The notes: a model not told the origin generated them from the letters alone. Counted from the first letter of the stretch, positions 12,390-24,186 are shown. The stretch: 64,000 nt of DNA from Blasia pusilla (GCA_050084515.1 CM114274.1:248001-312000), one strand, 5' to 3'. Translations and numbers: made by a program.

Positions 12390-13389
12390 TGTCGCGACCC
12401 TCATGACCAAACAAGTGCCAAGCGGAACATCGGAACATTAGCGGGCTCACGCTAAGATGGTTTGCGCGTTGGAGTTGTCTCAAAGAGGAGACAAGAGACG
12501 AGACGCGGCGAGAAGTCGCGTTTCAGATGTGATGGTCGCGACTCGAAACCTGGACCAAACGGAATGAGACTTGAAAGAAGTCGAGTCTAGGAAGTGGGTT
12601 GCCAAAAGGAAAGATCCGGATTTGGAACGCCACTAGCGTTTGAGAGTTTCCGACTGTATTTATGGCCATAACTTTTAGCGCCAAGATGCGTTTGGAGCAA
12701 ATAAGGGTGCGTTGGAAAGCTTATGGAGAGCCGGTCCAAACGCATCAAAGATCGCTGCAAACGCATAAGCAACGGCCGAGATACGACCCAAAAACGACTG
12801 TAAGTGGAGTCGGGTTGAGGGTCACAAAGAAGGGCCCGAACCTCTTTTCCCAAAGGGGAGGGGTTATTGGAGAACCCCAGAAGTACTAGTAAGGGGGAAG
12901 GTCTCCGAGAGTGCTTGGAGCCCAAACCCCACTTTGGGCGTCGCGGGGCGGCTCAAGGGCATGGAACGGAACGCGAGTTTGGGCGTTGGGTTGGGAAACC
13001 TGCACCAAGTCCATTGAGGCGATTTTAGACATCCCTCTTGGATTTCACGCCGCGACTCAATTACTTGGGTCTCGGTTCGGAACTCACACGAGGACCGTTG
13101 AACAATTGGGATCGCTAGGCGTGCAAGTGCCGTTTCAGATCCCTGGACTAACCAGGAAGTCTGTTCCAAGTCTTGAAGGACTTGCCATGTTTTGGAAGCT
13201 AGGAACTAAGGAAGGTTGAGCTTGATGAGACGCCGAGTCGAGGACTCGGTGGGTTGGAACGCCGGTTGGCCCATACCCGACTAACGAGAGTGCGTGTTTG
13301 GGTGCAGATCGGCGATGAGTTCGTGACCTACTGAACGCACGCTTCCGCAACACTAAAGATTGACGTTCAACGAGAGTAGGGGCATGACA
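12390..13389 (+). repeat. RT3 5' LTR
   Basis: 1000 bp, TGTCGCGACC...GGCATGACA. By eye it differs from the 3' copy only by a handful of 1-2 nt indels (for example near 12504, 12544, 12558 and 12880-12900), with no substitutions noticed. Confidence 0.95.
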
Positions 13390-13391
13390 AG

Positions 13392-13403
13392 TGGTATTAG
13401 AGC
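13392..13403 (+). other. RT3 primer binding site
   Basis: TGGTATTAGAGC two bases after the LTR, one base different from the initiator-Met tRNA complement TGGTATCAGAGC found in RT1, RT2 and RT4. Confidence 0.88.
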
Positions 13404-13538
13404 TAATCCTTGGTGAGCGAGAACTTGGGGTCATGGGATCAGCCGGACGCTTGGGAAATTTCAAGGTAGCGGCTAGACTCGGACGCTCGAGGAGGGACGC
13501 AAGAAACGAGGAGGAGATCTGAGTGAGTTGGCTTGGAA

Positions 13539-14681
13539 ATGGCGATCGAAGGAGAACAACCCAAGAAGCGCCGAATCAAGCGACGTGAACCAAGAGAGGA
13601 ACCAATGCCGGACCATGAAGCTATCGAGACGGAGACTCGAAGAGCTGAACGCCGTGTCGTGAGGGCGTTCCAGAGGCGATTTCTTCCGCGGGGCCGGTGG
13701 GCCCAAACTCAGGGGAAAGGACGGAGTCGAGCCAGACGTTGGACTTGTTGAAGGTGTTGGTGGAGCAGATGTCCCAGCAAAGCAAGCGGATTGCAGAGTT
13801 AGAGGCCACTCGAAACCCGGGTGCGGGTAAAAAGCTCTGCAAGACGAACCTGCCCAAGCCATTCACGGGAGTGGGGCGCTCGCGGAAAGTGAAGGATTTC
13901 CTTACAGAATCGAAGGCTGCCGAGGCGCAGAGGGTGAAAGCAGGACAAGGTGACGGTAGCCGTTACTTTCCTGAAGGATCATGCTCTACAATGGTGGACA
14001 GCTCAACGAGAGGAATATCTGGGCGGCGAGTCACCTCTGAGTTGGGAGGAGTTCAAGGAGTTGATTGGGGATCGGTTCACTCCGGAGTATCAAGGGTTGC
14101 GTGACACGGTGGAATGCGTGCGGATGCGGCAGAGTGGTTCCTTAAGCGCGTATGTGAGGGAGTTTAGTGCGAAACTGACTTCTAGTCCGAAGATGGATGA
14201 GCACGCGAAGAAGGCTATCTTCATTAGTGGACTCAAGCCGAGCGCTGAAAAGACCCTTTACCGAATGCCGAGGTTGCCAGAGACCTGCGCGGACCTTCTG
14301 AAGCTAGCGGAGCGGATTGGGGACGATGAGGTCCAAACCCAGAAACCCTTCGAGTCAAAAGTTTTTTGAAGAAGTCGAAAAATAAGGAGGCATTCAAAAG
14401 AGGCTGGAGTGGGGGGCCAAAGACGAACCAGGAGAGTAAATCGCCGGCAAAGAAAACGAGTGGAACTTCATGCGAAGCCGAAAGGAGGACAACACTCAAA
14501 GACAAGAAACGGCAAGGTCGTATGCTACAACTATGGCGAATCGGGGCACCTGTCGAAAGGGTGTTCGAAACCGAAGGTTAGTAACGGGAGTATGATTGCG
14601 TTTGCTGCTAAGCATCTGTTTGTGGCGATATCGAGGCGTCCCTTCAAGTCACCAAGAGGACGCACAATTTGGTGTACCTAA
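13539..14681 (+). pseudogene. gag: RT3 gag (frameshifted)
   Basis: Capsid-nucleocapsid polyprotein. Starts at ATG 13539 (MAIEGEQPKKRR), homologous to the RT2 gag at 37639. The frame is lost after about 40 residues and the match continues in other frames at 13697, 13950-14369 (the retrotransposon gag domain with ALQWWTAQREEYL) and 14409-14681. The nucleocapsid zinc knuckle reads CYNYGESGHLSKGC near 14520-14565: the second Cys of CCHC is replaced by Tyr. RT4 and RT2 have Ser there; RT1 keeps Cys. Confidence 0.8.
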
Positions 14682-15180
14682 GATCCAAGATTGCTGATCG
14701 CGATGTGTTGTTGCTCGTGGATACAGGTGCTTCGCACTCCTTCCTAAGCTCGAGAATCGTGAAGGAACTGGGGCTGTCTACCTCTAAGGCGGACGAGCCC
14801 ATTCGAGTGGGATTTGCAGGAGGCAAGTCTCATCGGACTTCTGATTTTAGTCTTGGGTTTGACAGTAGGATGTGGGGTATTCGAGTTGAAGGAAAATTTC
14901 ACTCTATGCGAAATGGACGGCATTGACGGAGTTTTGGGGAATACATTCCTAGATGCGTATGAGGTGGAGTTAAGATGCCGACCATTGAGGTTGAGCGTCT
15001 TGCTAAAAGGCAAACGGTTACAGGTGCGGTTGGTCCGTGAGGTTCCAGCGAAGATGGAGTTGGTGAACTCAATCACAAGGAGGAGCATGACTGAGTTGGA
15101 GGATGGATTTCTGCTTGATGAGACAAGTGGAGGAGGCTACAAGCGATATCTGCAGAGATCGGGCCGCTTCAAGGGAATCC
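14669..15180 (+). pseudogene. pro: RT3 aspartic protease (frameshifted)
   Basis: Contains the retropepsin active-site motif LLVDTGASHSF (around 14708-14740) followed by the family sequence GLSTSKADEPIRVGFAGGKSH. A frameshift near 14850 moves the rest (FELKENFTLCEMDGIDGVLGNTFLDAYEVELR-type sequence) into another frame. It would cut the gag-pol polyprotein in the virus-like particle. Not functional as sequenced. Confidence 0.8.
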
Positions 15181-16249
15181 CATAACCACTCCGGGGAAGT
15201 GGTCAAGGAGTTTGAGGATGTCTTGACAAATGAGCTTCGACTGAATTGCCGCCGCATAGAGCCGTAGATCATAAGATAGAGATCATACCCGGTTCCCAAC
15301 CGCCTTCAAAAGCACCATATTGGTTGAATCGGGAGGAACTTCTTGAGTTGAAAAGCGATTAAGTGAGCTCTTGGAAAAGGGCTACATTAGGACTAGCAAG
15401 TCACCTTATGGAGCACCTGTTCTCTTTGTAAAGAAGAAGGATGGAAAGATGAGGTGTGTGTTGATTACGCGCATACTGAACAAAGTGACGGTTCGAACAA
15501 TTATCCTCTTCAAGGATAGATGATCTCTTTTATAGGGCGGCAGCGCGAGATATTTCAGTAGGATTGACTTGAAGTCGAGGATATTACAAGATTCGGATTG
15601 CCGAGGAGATGTGGAGAAGACTGCGTGCGGGGGCGAGATACTGGTTCCTTTGAGTTTGTAGTGATGCCTTTCGGTCTATGTAACGCGCCTCCGCGTTCAC
15701 CACATTGATGAACTCCATTTTCACAAGGAAATGGATGAGTATGTTATCATCTATATCGATGACATACTTATCTATTCAAGTCACTAGAGGAGCACGTTCG
15801 ACATGTGAGAGCGGTCTTGTCTAAGCTAAGGGCAAATCAATTTGTATGCGAATGTAGAGAAGAGCGAATTTGGTTTGAGTAAGATCAAATTCTTGGGTCA
15901 CGTGGTCGAGTCTGAGATGACGTCGACCCAGACATGGAAAAGGTGAAGGCGATTTCAGTGGGAACCCCATCCCTTTGTAAAGGGATGAGGAGGTTCATAG
16001 GTGCGGTGCAATTTTATCGTACTTATGTGAAAAACTTTTCGGAATTGTGAGACCTCTCACGGATTGGACACAAAGTTTGCCAACACGACTTGGACCCAGG
16101 AAGTTAATGAGGCATTCAACCGAGTGAAGCAGATTCTATCGCAGGAACCAGTTTTAAAGTCACGGCGTTTGCCGGAGTTTGACAAACGTTCAAGTGCATA
16201 CCGATGCTAGTGATTTTGGTGCAGGAATGTTGGTGCAAGAAGGAGACCG
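15181..16249 (+). pseudogene. pol: RT3 reverse transcriptase, heavily indel-damaged
   Basis: Nucleotide homology to RT4 32393-33470 runs throughout, including the sequence for the YIDD polymerase site (around 15750-15770), but no long frame survives because 1-2 nt insertions and deletions occur every few tens of bases. RT1, RT2 and RT4 copies of the same region keep frames of 1 kb. The dense indel pattern without matching substitutions looks more like poor consensus sequence than decay. Confidence 0.75.
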
Positions 16250-16521
16250 GTGGCATATGAGAGCAAGAAGCTTAGCAACACTTTGAAAGAAGATGGCCTA
16301 CTCACGAAAGAGTTGTTCGCGGTGGTACATTGCTTGAGGAAGTGGCGGCATTATCTAGGGCTCCACAGGACTCGAGTATTCACCGATAATATATCACTCA
16401 AGTATTTTGAGACCCAGGATCGAGTGACACCGAAACAACTGCGATGGCATGATTACTTGGCGCTGATGGATGTAGAGTTGATCCACAAGCCAGGTAAAGA
16501 TAATGTGATTCCGGATCGTTA
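16250..16521 (+). pseudogene. pol: RT3 RNase H domain
   Basis: Reads MAYESKKLS, then EDGLLTKELFAVVHCLRKWRHYL and RVFTDNISLKYFETQ, the Ty3/gypsy RNase H block in which the Asp of FTDN is catalytic. It removes the RNA strand during reverse transcription. The frame ends just before integrase by a one-base change at the DVLSRK-type junction. Confidence 0.78.
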
Positions 16522-16539
16522 AGTCGCAAGGAGGAACAC

Positions 16540-17480
16540 ATGCCATCGGCGACCACAGTCTTGAGAGCAATGTTCCCTAAGGAAACAGATCTGGAGAGAA
16601 GGATTCGTAAAGGATATATGAAGGATGCTCAAGCAGGGGAATACCTGAGGAAGTTGAAGCAAGGTGAGAAGGTGGCCAACATAAGTTTGAGGCACGGTTT
16701 ACTAAGGTTCAAACATAGTAGGATCTATGTAGGGCAAGGCAGGATGCGAATCAAGGTGTTAGCGGAACGTCACGACGGGCCCTTGGCAGGACATAAAGGA
16801 GAGAAATCTACGCTAGCTGTTTTGTCAAAGCGGTTCTTTTGGCCCAACATGAAGGAGGATGTTGCTGGATATGTGAAGACGTGTGTGACTTGCCAAGCGA
16901 ATAGAGTCTCTTATGATAAGAAACAGGGCTTGCTGCATCCCTTGCCGATCCCCGAAGGACCCTTGCAAAGTGTGAGTATGGATTTCATCACAAGTCTTCT
17001 GGAATCTGGGGGATACAACGCTATACTTGTGATTGTTGATCGGTTTAGCAAGTTGGCGAGATTCGTGCCGACGGTGGATTCCGCAACGGCGTATACGACG
17101 GCGCAACTATTCCTCGATAGCTGGTGGCGTGCTCATGGTTTTCCGAGGAGCATTGTTTCACATCGGGATCCAAAGTTTACCAGTGCTTTCTGGAAGCACT
17201 TGTTCAGAAGGTTTAAGACCAAGCTGAGTTTCAGTACGGCTTTCCACCCACAGACGGATGGATAGACTGAAAAGGTAAACTCTATCGTGAATCAGTACTT
17301 GAGGAATTATGTCAGGGCTGATCAACGCAATTGGGTCAGGTGGCTGAGCATGGCGAAAATCTTGCTACAACTCGACCAAGCATTTCTGCAGAATCGAGAA
17401 TCTCCGTTTCTCCTGGAAAATGGACGAGAGCCAGAAGGGCCTCTTGATCTAGCCCTTTCGAAGGGTACTACATTGGCACA
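16540..17480 (+). pseudogene. pol: RT3 integrase, N-terminal and core
   Basis: Frame 16540-17265 carries the zinc-binding HHCC region (H-D-GPLAGH ... CVTCQANR) and the DDE core: MDFITSL (first Asp), then SDRDPKF-like (here SHRDPKF, second Asp) and the FHPQTDG block. A TAG at 17263-17265 replaces Gln just after FHPQTDG; RT2 has the same stop at 21225-21227. The frame resumes to 17480 and is then replaced by an LTR fragment. Confidence 0.82.
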
Positions 17481-17896
17481 TCTGAAACGCGACTTCTCGC
17501 TCGCGTCTTGTCTCTTGTCTCCTCTTTGAGAAAACTCCAACGCGCAAACCAGCTCTCCATAAGCTTTCCAACGCACCCTTATTTGCTCCAAACGCATCTC
17601 GGCGCTAAAAGTTATGGCCATAAATACAGTCGGAAACTCTCAAACGCTAGTGGCGTTCCAAATCCGGATCTTTCCTTTGGCAACCCACTTCCTAGACTCG
17701 ACTTCTTTCAAGTCTCATTCCGCATTTGGTCCAGGTTTCTGAGTCGCGACCATCACATCTGAAACACGACTTCTCGCTCGCGTCTCGTCTCTTGTCTCCT
17801 CTTTGAGACAACTCCAACGCGCAAACCATCTTAGCGTGAGCCCGCTAATGTTCCGATGTTCCGCTTGGCACTTGTTTGGTCATGAGGGTCGCGACA
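17481..17896 (-). repeat. Partial LTR (U3 part) embedded in RT3 integrase
   Basis: 416 bp matching the first half of the family LTR in minus orientation, ending precisely at the LTR terminus GGGTCGCGACA. Its left side contains a second, rearranged copy of the segment around TCTGAAACGCGACTTCTCGC. It replaces about 85 bp of integrase present in RT4 (34667-34740), so it is an insertion with deletion, not a clean transposition. Confidence 0.8.
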
Positions 17897-18421
17897 CGAA
17901 GTCTTGCAAAGGCTCAAATGAGGTACGTTAAGCATGCTAACAAGAGTCGGCGCCAAGTACGATTCCAAGTTGGAGAACAAGTTTGGTTGAGTGTAAAGAA
18001 TCTCACTCTTCCGAAAGAGTTGTCTGCAAAGTTGTCTGCCAAGTATGCTGGACCGTATGTGATTGTGGCAAACCCGTTTGAGGATGTGTATACGTTGAGG
18101 CTGCCGAACGAGTTCAAGATTCACCCGACCTTTCATGTGTCATTGTTGAAGAAATATCTTCAAGATAATGGACGTTTCGAGCGGAGACAGGTGGTGAGAC
18201 CGCACCCGGTCATCGTAAATGAAGAGCCGGAGTTTGAGGTGGAGATCATCTTACGTTTGAGGCGTCGGGCCAACAAGTATGAATACTTGGTAAAATGGAA
18301 GGGCTACCATGTGAAGGAGGCGACTTGGATTGCGAGGCGGATTTGGAACACGCGCAAGAGTTGTTGTGTGACTTCAAGCGAACACAAGCGAAGCACATAC
18401 GTTAGTACGAGGAGAAGCTAG
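17897..18421 (+). pseudogene. pol: RT3 integrase C-terminus with chromodomain
   Basis: Reads LAKAQMRYVKHANKSRRQVRFQ..., the integrase C-terminal GPY/F-type region (KYAGPYVI), then HPTFHVSLLKKYL, and a chromodomain with YEYLVKWKGYHVKEATWI. The chromodomain directs integration by binding histone marks in chromoviruses. A one-base loss near 18340 shifts the last 30 residues compared with RT2 and RT4. Confidence 0.82.
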
Positions 18422-19101
18422 AGACATGACTTGTAATCAGTGGAATCTTGGGCCGAAGGCCGTTGTAACTAGAATATGCTAGTATTGCAATAAAGGAGTG
18501 TATGGATTTGGAGATTCGATACCAGTGTTGATTGCAATTTGTATGTGGTAGTGCATGGCTATGAGTCGTTCATCATAGGCTTAGAATGTACGACAAGAGG
18601 ACAGACAAGGAGTATTTGAGGTGAGAGCTCGTATGTGGATAAGCACCTAGAACATGACCTTGTGTTGGATTACACTCGGGCTCACCCTAGCGTCGGCGGG
18701 GCAGATCAAGTCTGTCTTGGGGCTTGGGGTGATCTTACTTGTGGCCACATAAGTAAACTTAGTGACGCGCCTAAGTCGAATACGAGAGCGACCCAATAGT
18801 AGTACGATTTGTGGACCAGGTAAGCAGGTGTGATGTTTACAAAGAATGAGTCGAAAAAAGAGTCTAAGGTTGCACACTTAGTTAGCTTATTTGATAGGTT
18901 AGTTCCTTGGAACTAGTCCAGGCTTATCGAAGAGGAGAGGCTAATAATTCTAAGTGGGGCAAAGCGACAACTAGAGACTAAGAGAAATTGCGGGTTAGCC
19001 ACCAGAACGCAATTCAATGTCAAGGGGTAGGCTGCCCAGGAGACTTGACATAATAAAAAGTTTGCGTTGATGAGGGCATCAACCTCTAAAAGAAGGGTGA
19101 G
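18422..19101 (+). other. RT3 3' untranslated region and polypurine tract
   Basis: Non-coding, shared with RT2 and RT4. Contains GCAATAAAGGAG (possible polyadenylation signal) near 18487 and ends with the purine tract AAAAGAAGGGTGAG directly before the 3' LTR at 19102. Confidence 0.75.
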
Positions 19102-20102
19102 TGTCGCGACCCTCATGACCAAACAAGTGCCAAGCGGAACATCGGAACATTAGCGGGCTCACGCTAAGATGGTTTGCGCGTTGGAGTTGTCTCAAAGAGG
19201 AGACAAGAGACGAGACGCGAGCGAGAAGTCGCGTTTCAGATGTGATGGTCGCGACTCAGAAACCTGGACCAAACGCGGAATGAGACTTGAAAGAAGTCGA
19301 GTCTAGGAAGTGGGTTGCCAAAAGGAAAGATCCGGATTTGGAACGCCACTAGCGTTTGAGAGTTTCCGACTGTATTTATGGCCATAACTTTTAGCGCCAA
19401 GATGCGTTTGGAGCAAATAAGGGTGCGTTGGAAAGCTTATGGAGAGCCGGTCCAAACGCATCAAAGATCGCTGCAAACGCATAAGCAACGGCCGAGATAC
19501 GACCCAAAAACGACTGTAAGTGGAGTCGGGTTGAGGGTCACAAAGAAGGGCCCGAACCTCTTTTCCCAAAGGGGAGGGGTTATTGGAGAACCCAGAAGTA
19601 CTAGTAAGGGGAAGGTCTCGAGAGTGCTTGGAGCCCAAACCCCACTTTGGGCGTCGCGGGGCGGCTCAAGGGCATGGAACGGAACGCGAGTTTGGGCGTT
19701 GGGTTGGGAAACCTGCACCAAGTCCATTGAGGCGATTTTAGACATCCCTCTTGGATTTCACGCCGCGACTCAATTACTTGGGTCTCGGTTCGGAACTCAC
19801 ACGAGGACCGTTGAACAATTGGGATCGCTAGGCGTGCAAGTGCCGTTTCAGATCCCTGGACTAACCAGGAAGTCTGTTCCAAGTCTTGAAGGACTTGCCA
19901 TGTTTTGGAAGCTAGGAACTAAGGAAGGTTGAGCTTGATGAGACGCCGAGTCGAGGACTCGGTGGGTTGGAACGCCGGTTGGCCCATACCCGACTAACGA
20001 GAGTGCGTGTTTGGGTGCAGATCGGCGATGAGTTCGTGACCTACTGAACGCACGCTTCCGCAACACTAAAGATTGACGTTCAACGAGAGTAGGGGCATGA
20101 CA
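19102..20102 (+). repeat. RT3 3' LTR
   Basis: 1001 bp, near-identical to 12390-13389. Followed by the ACAAG duplication and then RT2 sequence. Confidence 0.95.
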
Positions 20103-20414
20103 ACAAGTAAGATCACCCGAAGCCCCAAGACAGATTCATCTGCCCCGCTGACACTAGGGCAAGCGCGAGTGTAATCCAACACAAGGTCCTGTTATAGGTG
20201 CTTATCCACATATGAGCTCTCATCTCAAATACTCCTTGTCTGTCCTCTTGACTTACATCCTAAGCCTATGATGAACGACTCATAGCCATGCACTACCACA
20301 TACAAATCGCAATCAACTTTGGCATCGAATCTCCAAATCCATACACTCCTTTATTGCAACACTAGCATATTCTAGTTACAACGGCCTTCGGCCCAGGATT
20401 CCAATGGTTACAAG
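20103..20414 (-). other. RT2 3' untranslated region, proximal part
   Basis: Continues 12032-12389 across the RT3 insertion. Reverse-complement homologous to 18421-18740 of RT3. Confidence 0.8.
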
Positions 20415-21924
20415 TCATGTCTCTAGCTTCTCCTCGTACAAACGTATGTGCTTCGCTTGCGTTTGCTTGAAGTCTCGCAACAACTCTTGCGCGTGTTCCA
20501 AATCCACCTCCACAATCCAAGTCGCCTCCTTCATATGGTAGCCCTTCCATTTAACCAAGTATTCATACTTGTTGGCCCGACGCCTCAAACGTAACATGGT
20601 CTCCACCTCAAACTCCGGCTCTTCATTTATGATCACCGGGTGCGGTCTCACCATCTGTCTCCGCTTGAAACATCCATTATCTTGAAGATATTTCTTCAAC
20701 AATGACACATGAAAGGTGGGGTGAATCTTGAACTCAATTAGCAACCCCAATGTATACACATCTTCAAACAGGTTTTCCACAATCACATACGGTCCAGCAT
20801 ACTTGGCAGACAGCTTCGCATGCAACTCTTTCGGAAGATTGAGATTCTTCACACTCAACCACACTTGCTCTCCAACTTGGAATCGTACTTGGTGTCGACT
20901 CTTGTTAGCATGCTTAAAGTACCTCATTTGAGCCTTTGCAAGACTTCGCCTTGCTTGCTCTTCCCGTTCTCGCATTTCTACCAACAAACCTTTTGCCGTC
21001 ACTTGTCGTGTTCGTGCCAATGTAGTACCCTTCGAAAGGGCTAGGTCAAGAGGCCCTTCTGGCTCTCGTCCATCTGCCAAGAGAAACGAAGATTCTCTAG
21101 TTGCAGAATGCTTGGTCGAGTTGTAGCTGTACTCCGCCATGCTCAGGCACTTGACCCAATCTCGTTGATCAGCACTGACATAATTCCTTAAGTACTGATT
21201 CACGATTGAGTTTACCTTTTCAGTCTATCCATCCGTATGTGGGTGGAAATCCGTACTGAAACTCAGCTTGGTCTTAAACCTCCTGAACAAGTGCTTCTAG
21301 AAAGCACTGGTAAACTTTGGATCCCGATCTGAAATAATGCTCCTCGGCAAACCGTGAGCACGCCACCAGCTATCGAGAAATAATTACGACGTCGTATAAG
21401 CCGTTGCGGAATCCACCGTCGGCACCAATCTTGCCAACTTGCTAAACCGATCAACAATCACAAGTATAGCATTGTATCCCCCAGATTCCGGAAGACTCGT
21501 GATGAAATCCATACTCACACTTTGCAAGGGTCCTTCTGGGATCGGCAAGGGATGCAACAAGCCTTGTTTCTTATCATAAGAAACTCTATTCGCTTGGCAG
21601 GTCACACATGTCTTCACATATTGAGCAACATCCTCTTTCATGTTGGGCCAAAAGAACCGCCGACAAAATAGCCAACGAGATTTTGTCCTTTATGTCTCGC
21701 AAGGGTCCGTCGTGACACTCCGCTAACACTTTGGTTCGCATCCTGCCTTGCCCTACATAGATCCTACTCTGCTTGAACCTTAGTAAACCGTGCCTCAAAC
21801 TTATGTTGGCCACCTTCCCACCCTCCTTCAACTTCCTCAAGTACTCCCCTGCGTGAGCATCCTTCATATATCCTTCAGGAATCCTTCTTTCTAGGTCTGT
21901 TTCTTTAGGGAACATTGCTCTCAA
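20415..21924 (-). pseudogene. pol: RT2 integrase with C-terminal chromodomain
   Basis: Three pieces read leftward. 21924-21586 holds the zinc-binding N-terminus, 21641-21384 the core with MDFITSLPESGGYNAILVI, and 21203-20415 (262 aa) the C-terminal region and a full chromodomain (EYLVKWKGYHMKEATWI, then HAQELLRDFK). Breaks: a frameshift near 21660-21680, TAA at 21384-21386 (Gln codon CAA in RT3) shared with RT4, and TAG at 21225-21227 shared with RT3. Both stops are C-to-T changes in Gln codons. Confidence 0.86.
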
Positions 21925-22377
21925 GACCTATGTCGTCGATGGCATGTGTTCCTCCTTGCAACTTAACGCATCTGGAATCACATTATCCTTACCTGGCTTG
22001 TGAATCAACTCAACATCCATCGCGCCAAGGTATCATGCCATCGCATTGTTTGGTGTCACCTTTGGATCCTGGGTCTCAAAATACTTGAGTGATATATTAT
22101 CGGTGAATACTCGAGTCCTGTGGAGCCCTAGATAATGCCGCCACTTCCTCAAGCAATGTACCACCGCGAACAACTCTTTCTCCTGAGTGGGCCATCTCCT
22201 TTCAGTATCGCTAAGCTTCTCGTATGCTACAGGTCTCCCTTCTTGCACCAACATTCTTGCAACCGCAAAATCACTAGCATCGGTATGCACTTCGAACGGT
22301 TTGTCAAACTCCAACAGCTTCAATATTGGTTCATGCGATAGAATCTGCTTCACTTGGCTGAATGCCTCATTAACTTC
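21925..22377 (-). pseudogene. pol: RT2 RNase H domain
   Basis: 22353-22033 encodes KPFEVHTDASDFAVARMLVQEGRPVAYEKLSDTERRWPTQEKELFAVVHCLRKWRHYL and FTDNISLKYFETQ-type sequence with catalytic Asp residues in HTDAS and FTDN. A frameshift near 22040 and a stop at the boundary with reverse transcriptase (22376-22378) interrupt it. Confidence 0.82.
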
Positions 22378-23460
22378 CTAGATCCAAGTCGTGTTGGCAA
22401 ACTTTGCTGTCCAATCCGTGAGAGATCTCACAATTCCCGAAAAGTTGTTCACATAAGTGCGATAGAACTGCACTGCACCTATGAACCTCCTCATCCCCTT
22501 TACAGTGGATGGGGGTTCCCACTCGACAATCGCTTTCACCTTCTCCATGTCTAGACTGACGCCATCTACACTTACCACATGACCCAAGAATTTGATCTTG
22601 CTCAAACCAAATTCGCTCTTCTCTACAATCGCATACATCTGATTTTCCCTTAGCTTAGACAAGACCACTTTCACATGTCGAACGTGCTCCTCTAGTGACT
22701 TCGAATAGATAAGTATGTCATCAATATAGATGATAACATACTCATACATTTCCTTGTGAAAAATGGAGTTCATCAATGTGGTGAATGTCGGAGGCGCGTT
22801 ACATAGACCGAAAGGCATCACTACAAACTCAAAGGAACCGTATCTTGTCCTACACGCAGTCTTCTCCACATCTGCCTCGGCAATCCGGATCTGGTAATAT
22901 CCTGACTTCAAGTCAATCCTACTGAAATATCTCATGCGTGCCAGCCTATCGAAGAGATCATCTATCCTTGGAAGAGGATAATTGTTCCGAACCGTCACTT
23001 TATTCAACGCACGGTAATCAACACACAACCTCATCTTTCCATCCTTCTTCTTTACAAAAAGAACAGGTGCTCCATAAGGTAACTTGCTAGTCCTAATGTA
23101 ACCCTTTTCCAAGAGCTCACTTAACTGCCTTTTCAACTCAAGAAGTTCCTCCTGATTCAACCTGTATGGTGCTTTTGAGGGTGGTTGGGAACCATGTATG
23201 ATCTCTATCTTATGATCGACGGCTCTATGTGGTGGCAACTCAATCAGAAGCTCATTTGTCAAGACATCCTCAAACTCCTTAACCACTTCCAGAAGTGGTT
23301 CTGGGATTCCCCTTGAAGCAGTGTCCAGGTCTTTGCATATTCTGCTTGTAGCCTCCTCCACTTGTCTCATCAAGCAGAGAAACCCATTCTCGGTCATGCT
23401 TCTCCTTGTAATTGAGTTCACTAACTCTTTTTTAGCCGAAACCTCACGGACCAACCGCAC
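22378..23460 (-). pseudogene. pol: RT2 reverse transcriptase
   Basis: A 360-codon open stretch with the Ty3/gypsy reverse transcriptase blocks in order: [69 protein letters not shown], the YIDD polymerase motif, and FLGHVVSVDGV. It begins after a TAG at 23461-23463 that replaces Gln (CAG in relatives) between protease and reverse transcriptase. This is the best-preserved catalytic segment of RT2. Confidence 0.88.
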
Positions 23461-24154
23461 CTATAATCGTTTGCCTTTTAGCAAGACGCTCAACCTCAAG
23501 GGTCTACATCTTAACTCCACCTCATATGCATCTAGGAATGTATTCCCCAAGACTCCGTCAATGCCATCCATTTCGCACACAGTGAAATTCTCCTTCAACT
23601 CGAATACCCCGCATCCTACGGTCAAACCCAAGACCAATTCAGAAGTCCGATGAGACTTGCCTCCTGAAAATCCTACTCGAATGGGCTCATCCATCTTTGA
23701 GGTAGACAACCCCAGTTCCTTCACGATTCTCGGGCTTAGGAAGGAGTGTGAAGCACCTGTATCCACGAGCAACAACACATCGCGATCAGCAATCTTGGAT
23801 CTTAGGTACACCAAATTGTGCGTCGTCTTGGTGACCTGAAGGGACATCTCGAGATCACCCGCCAACAGATGCTCACCAGCAAACGCAATCATACTCCCAT
23901 TACTAACGTTCGGTTTCAAACACACTTTCGCCAGGTGCCCCGGTTCGCCAGAGTTGTAGCAGATGACCTTGCCGTTCCCTGACTTTCAGTGTTGTCCTCC
24001 TCTCGGCTTTGCATGAAGTTTCACTCGTTTTGCTGCCGGGGCAGACGACTCTCCTGGATGGTGCAGGCCCCCACTCCATACTCTTTTGAACGTCTCCTTA
24101 TTTTTGACTTCTTCGAAAAACCTTTTGGCTCACTGGGTTTCAAGGTTTGGACCT
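23461..24154 (-). pseudogene. pro: RT2 protease and gag C-terminus
   Basis: 23925-23461 holds the retropepsin motif LLVDTGASHSFLSPRIVKEL and downstream family sequence. Above it, 23990-23930 holds the nucleocapsid knuckle CYNSGEPGHLAKVC with Ser in place of the second Cys. Homology to gag continues to 24154 (reverse complement of GATGAGGTCCAAACC) and stops abruptly at the filler sequence described at 24155-24186. Confidence 0.8.
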
Positions 24155-24186
24155 CAAAAATGAAAAATTATTCCCTTAAAAGACAT
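24155..24186. other. Filler sequence, inverted copy of 24318-24353
   Basis: Between the end of RT2 gag homology and the start of the RT4 LTR remnant lie 32-36 bp that match the reverse complement of 24318-24353 with about three differences. It reads like templated DNA copied into a break junction from a site about 165 bp away. Confidence 0.7.

Larger units (their letters stand above)
12390..20102 (+). mobile_element. RT3: youngest chromovirus copy, inserted in RT2
   Basis: LTRs at 12390-13389 and 19102-20102 are almost identical and the insertion is bounded by a perfect ACAAG duplication (12385-12389, 20103-20107). It has an initiator-Met PBS, gag-pol and a chromodomain. Despite its young LTRs, its coding region is defective: a broken protease frame, a reverse transcriptase region full of 1-2 nt indels, a TAG in integrase and a piece of LTR replacing part of integrase. 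It was either moved by another element's proteins or part of the damage is assembly error. Confidence 0.92.

Noticed and set aside
12587-13464. Proteins of 100-180 aa inside LTRs on both strands (also 19303-20066, 11069-11502, 38246-39614)
   Set aside because: The frames fall wholly within LTR sequence and are conserved only because LTR copies are similar. LTRs of this group do not encode protein.
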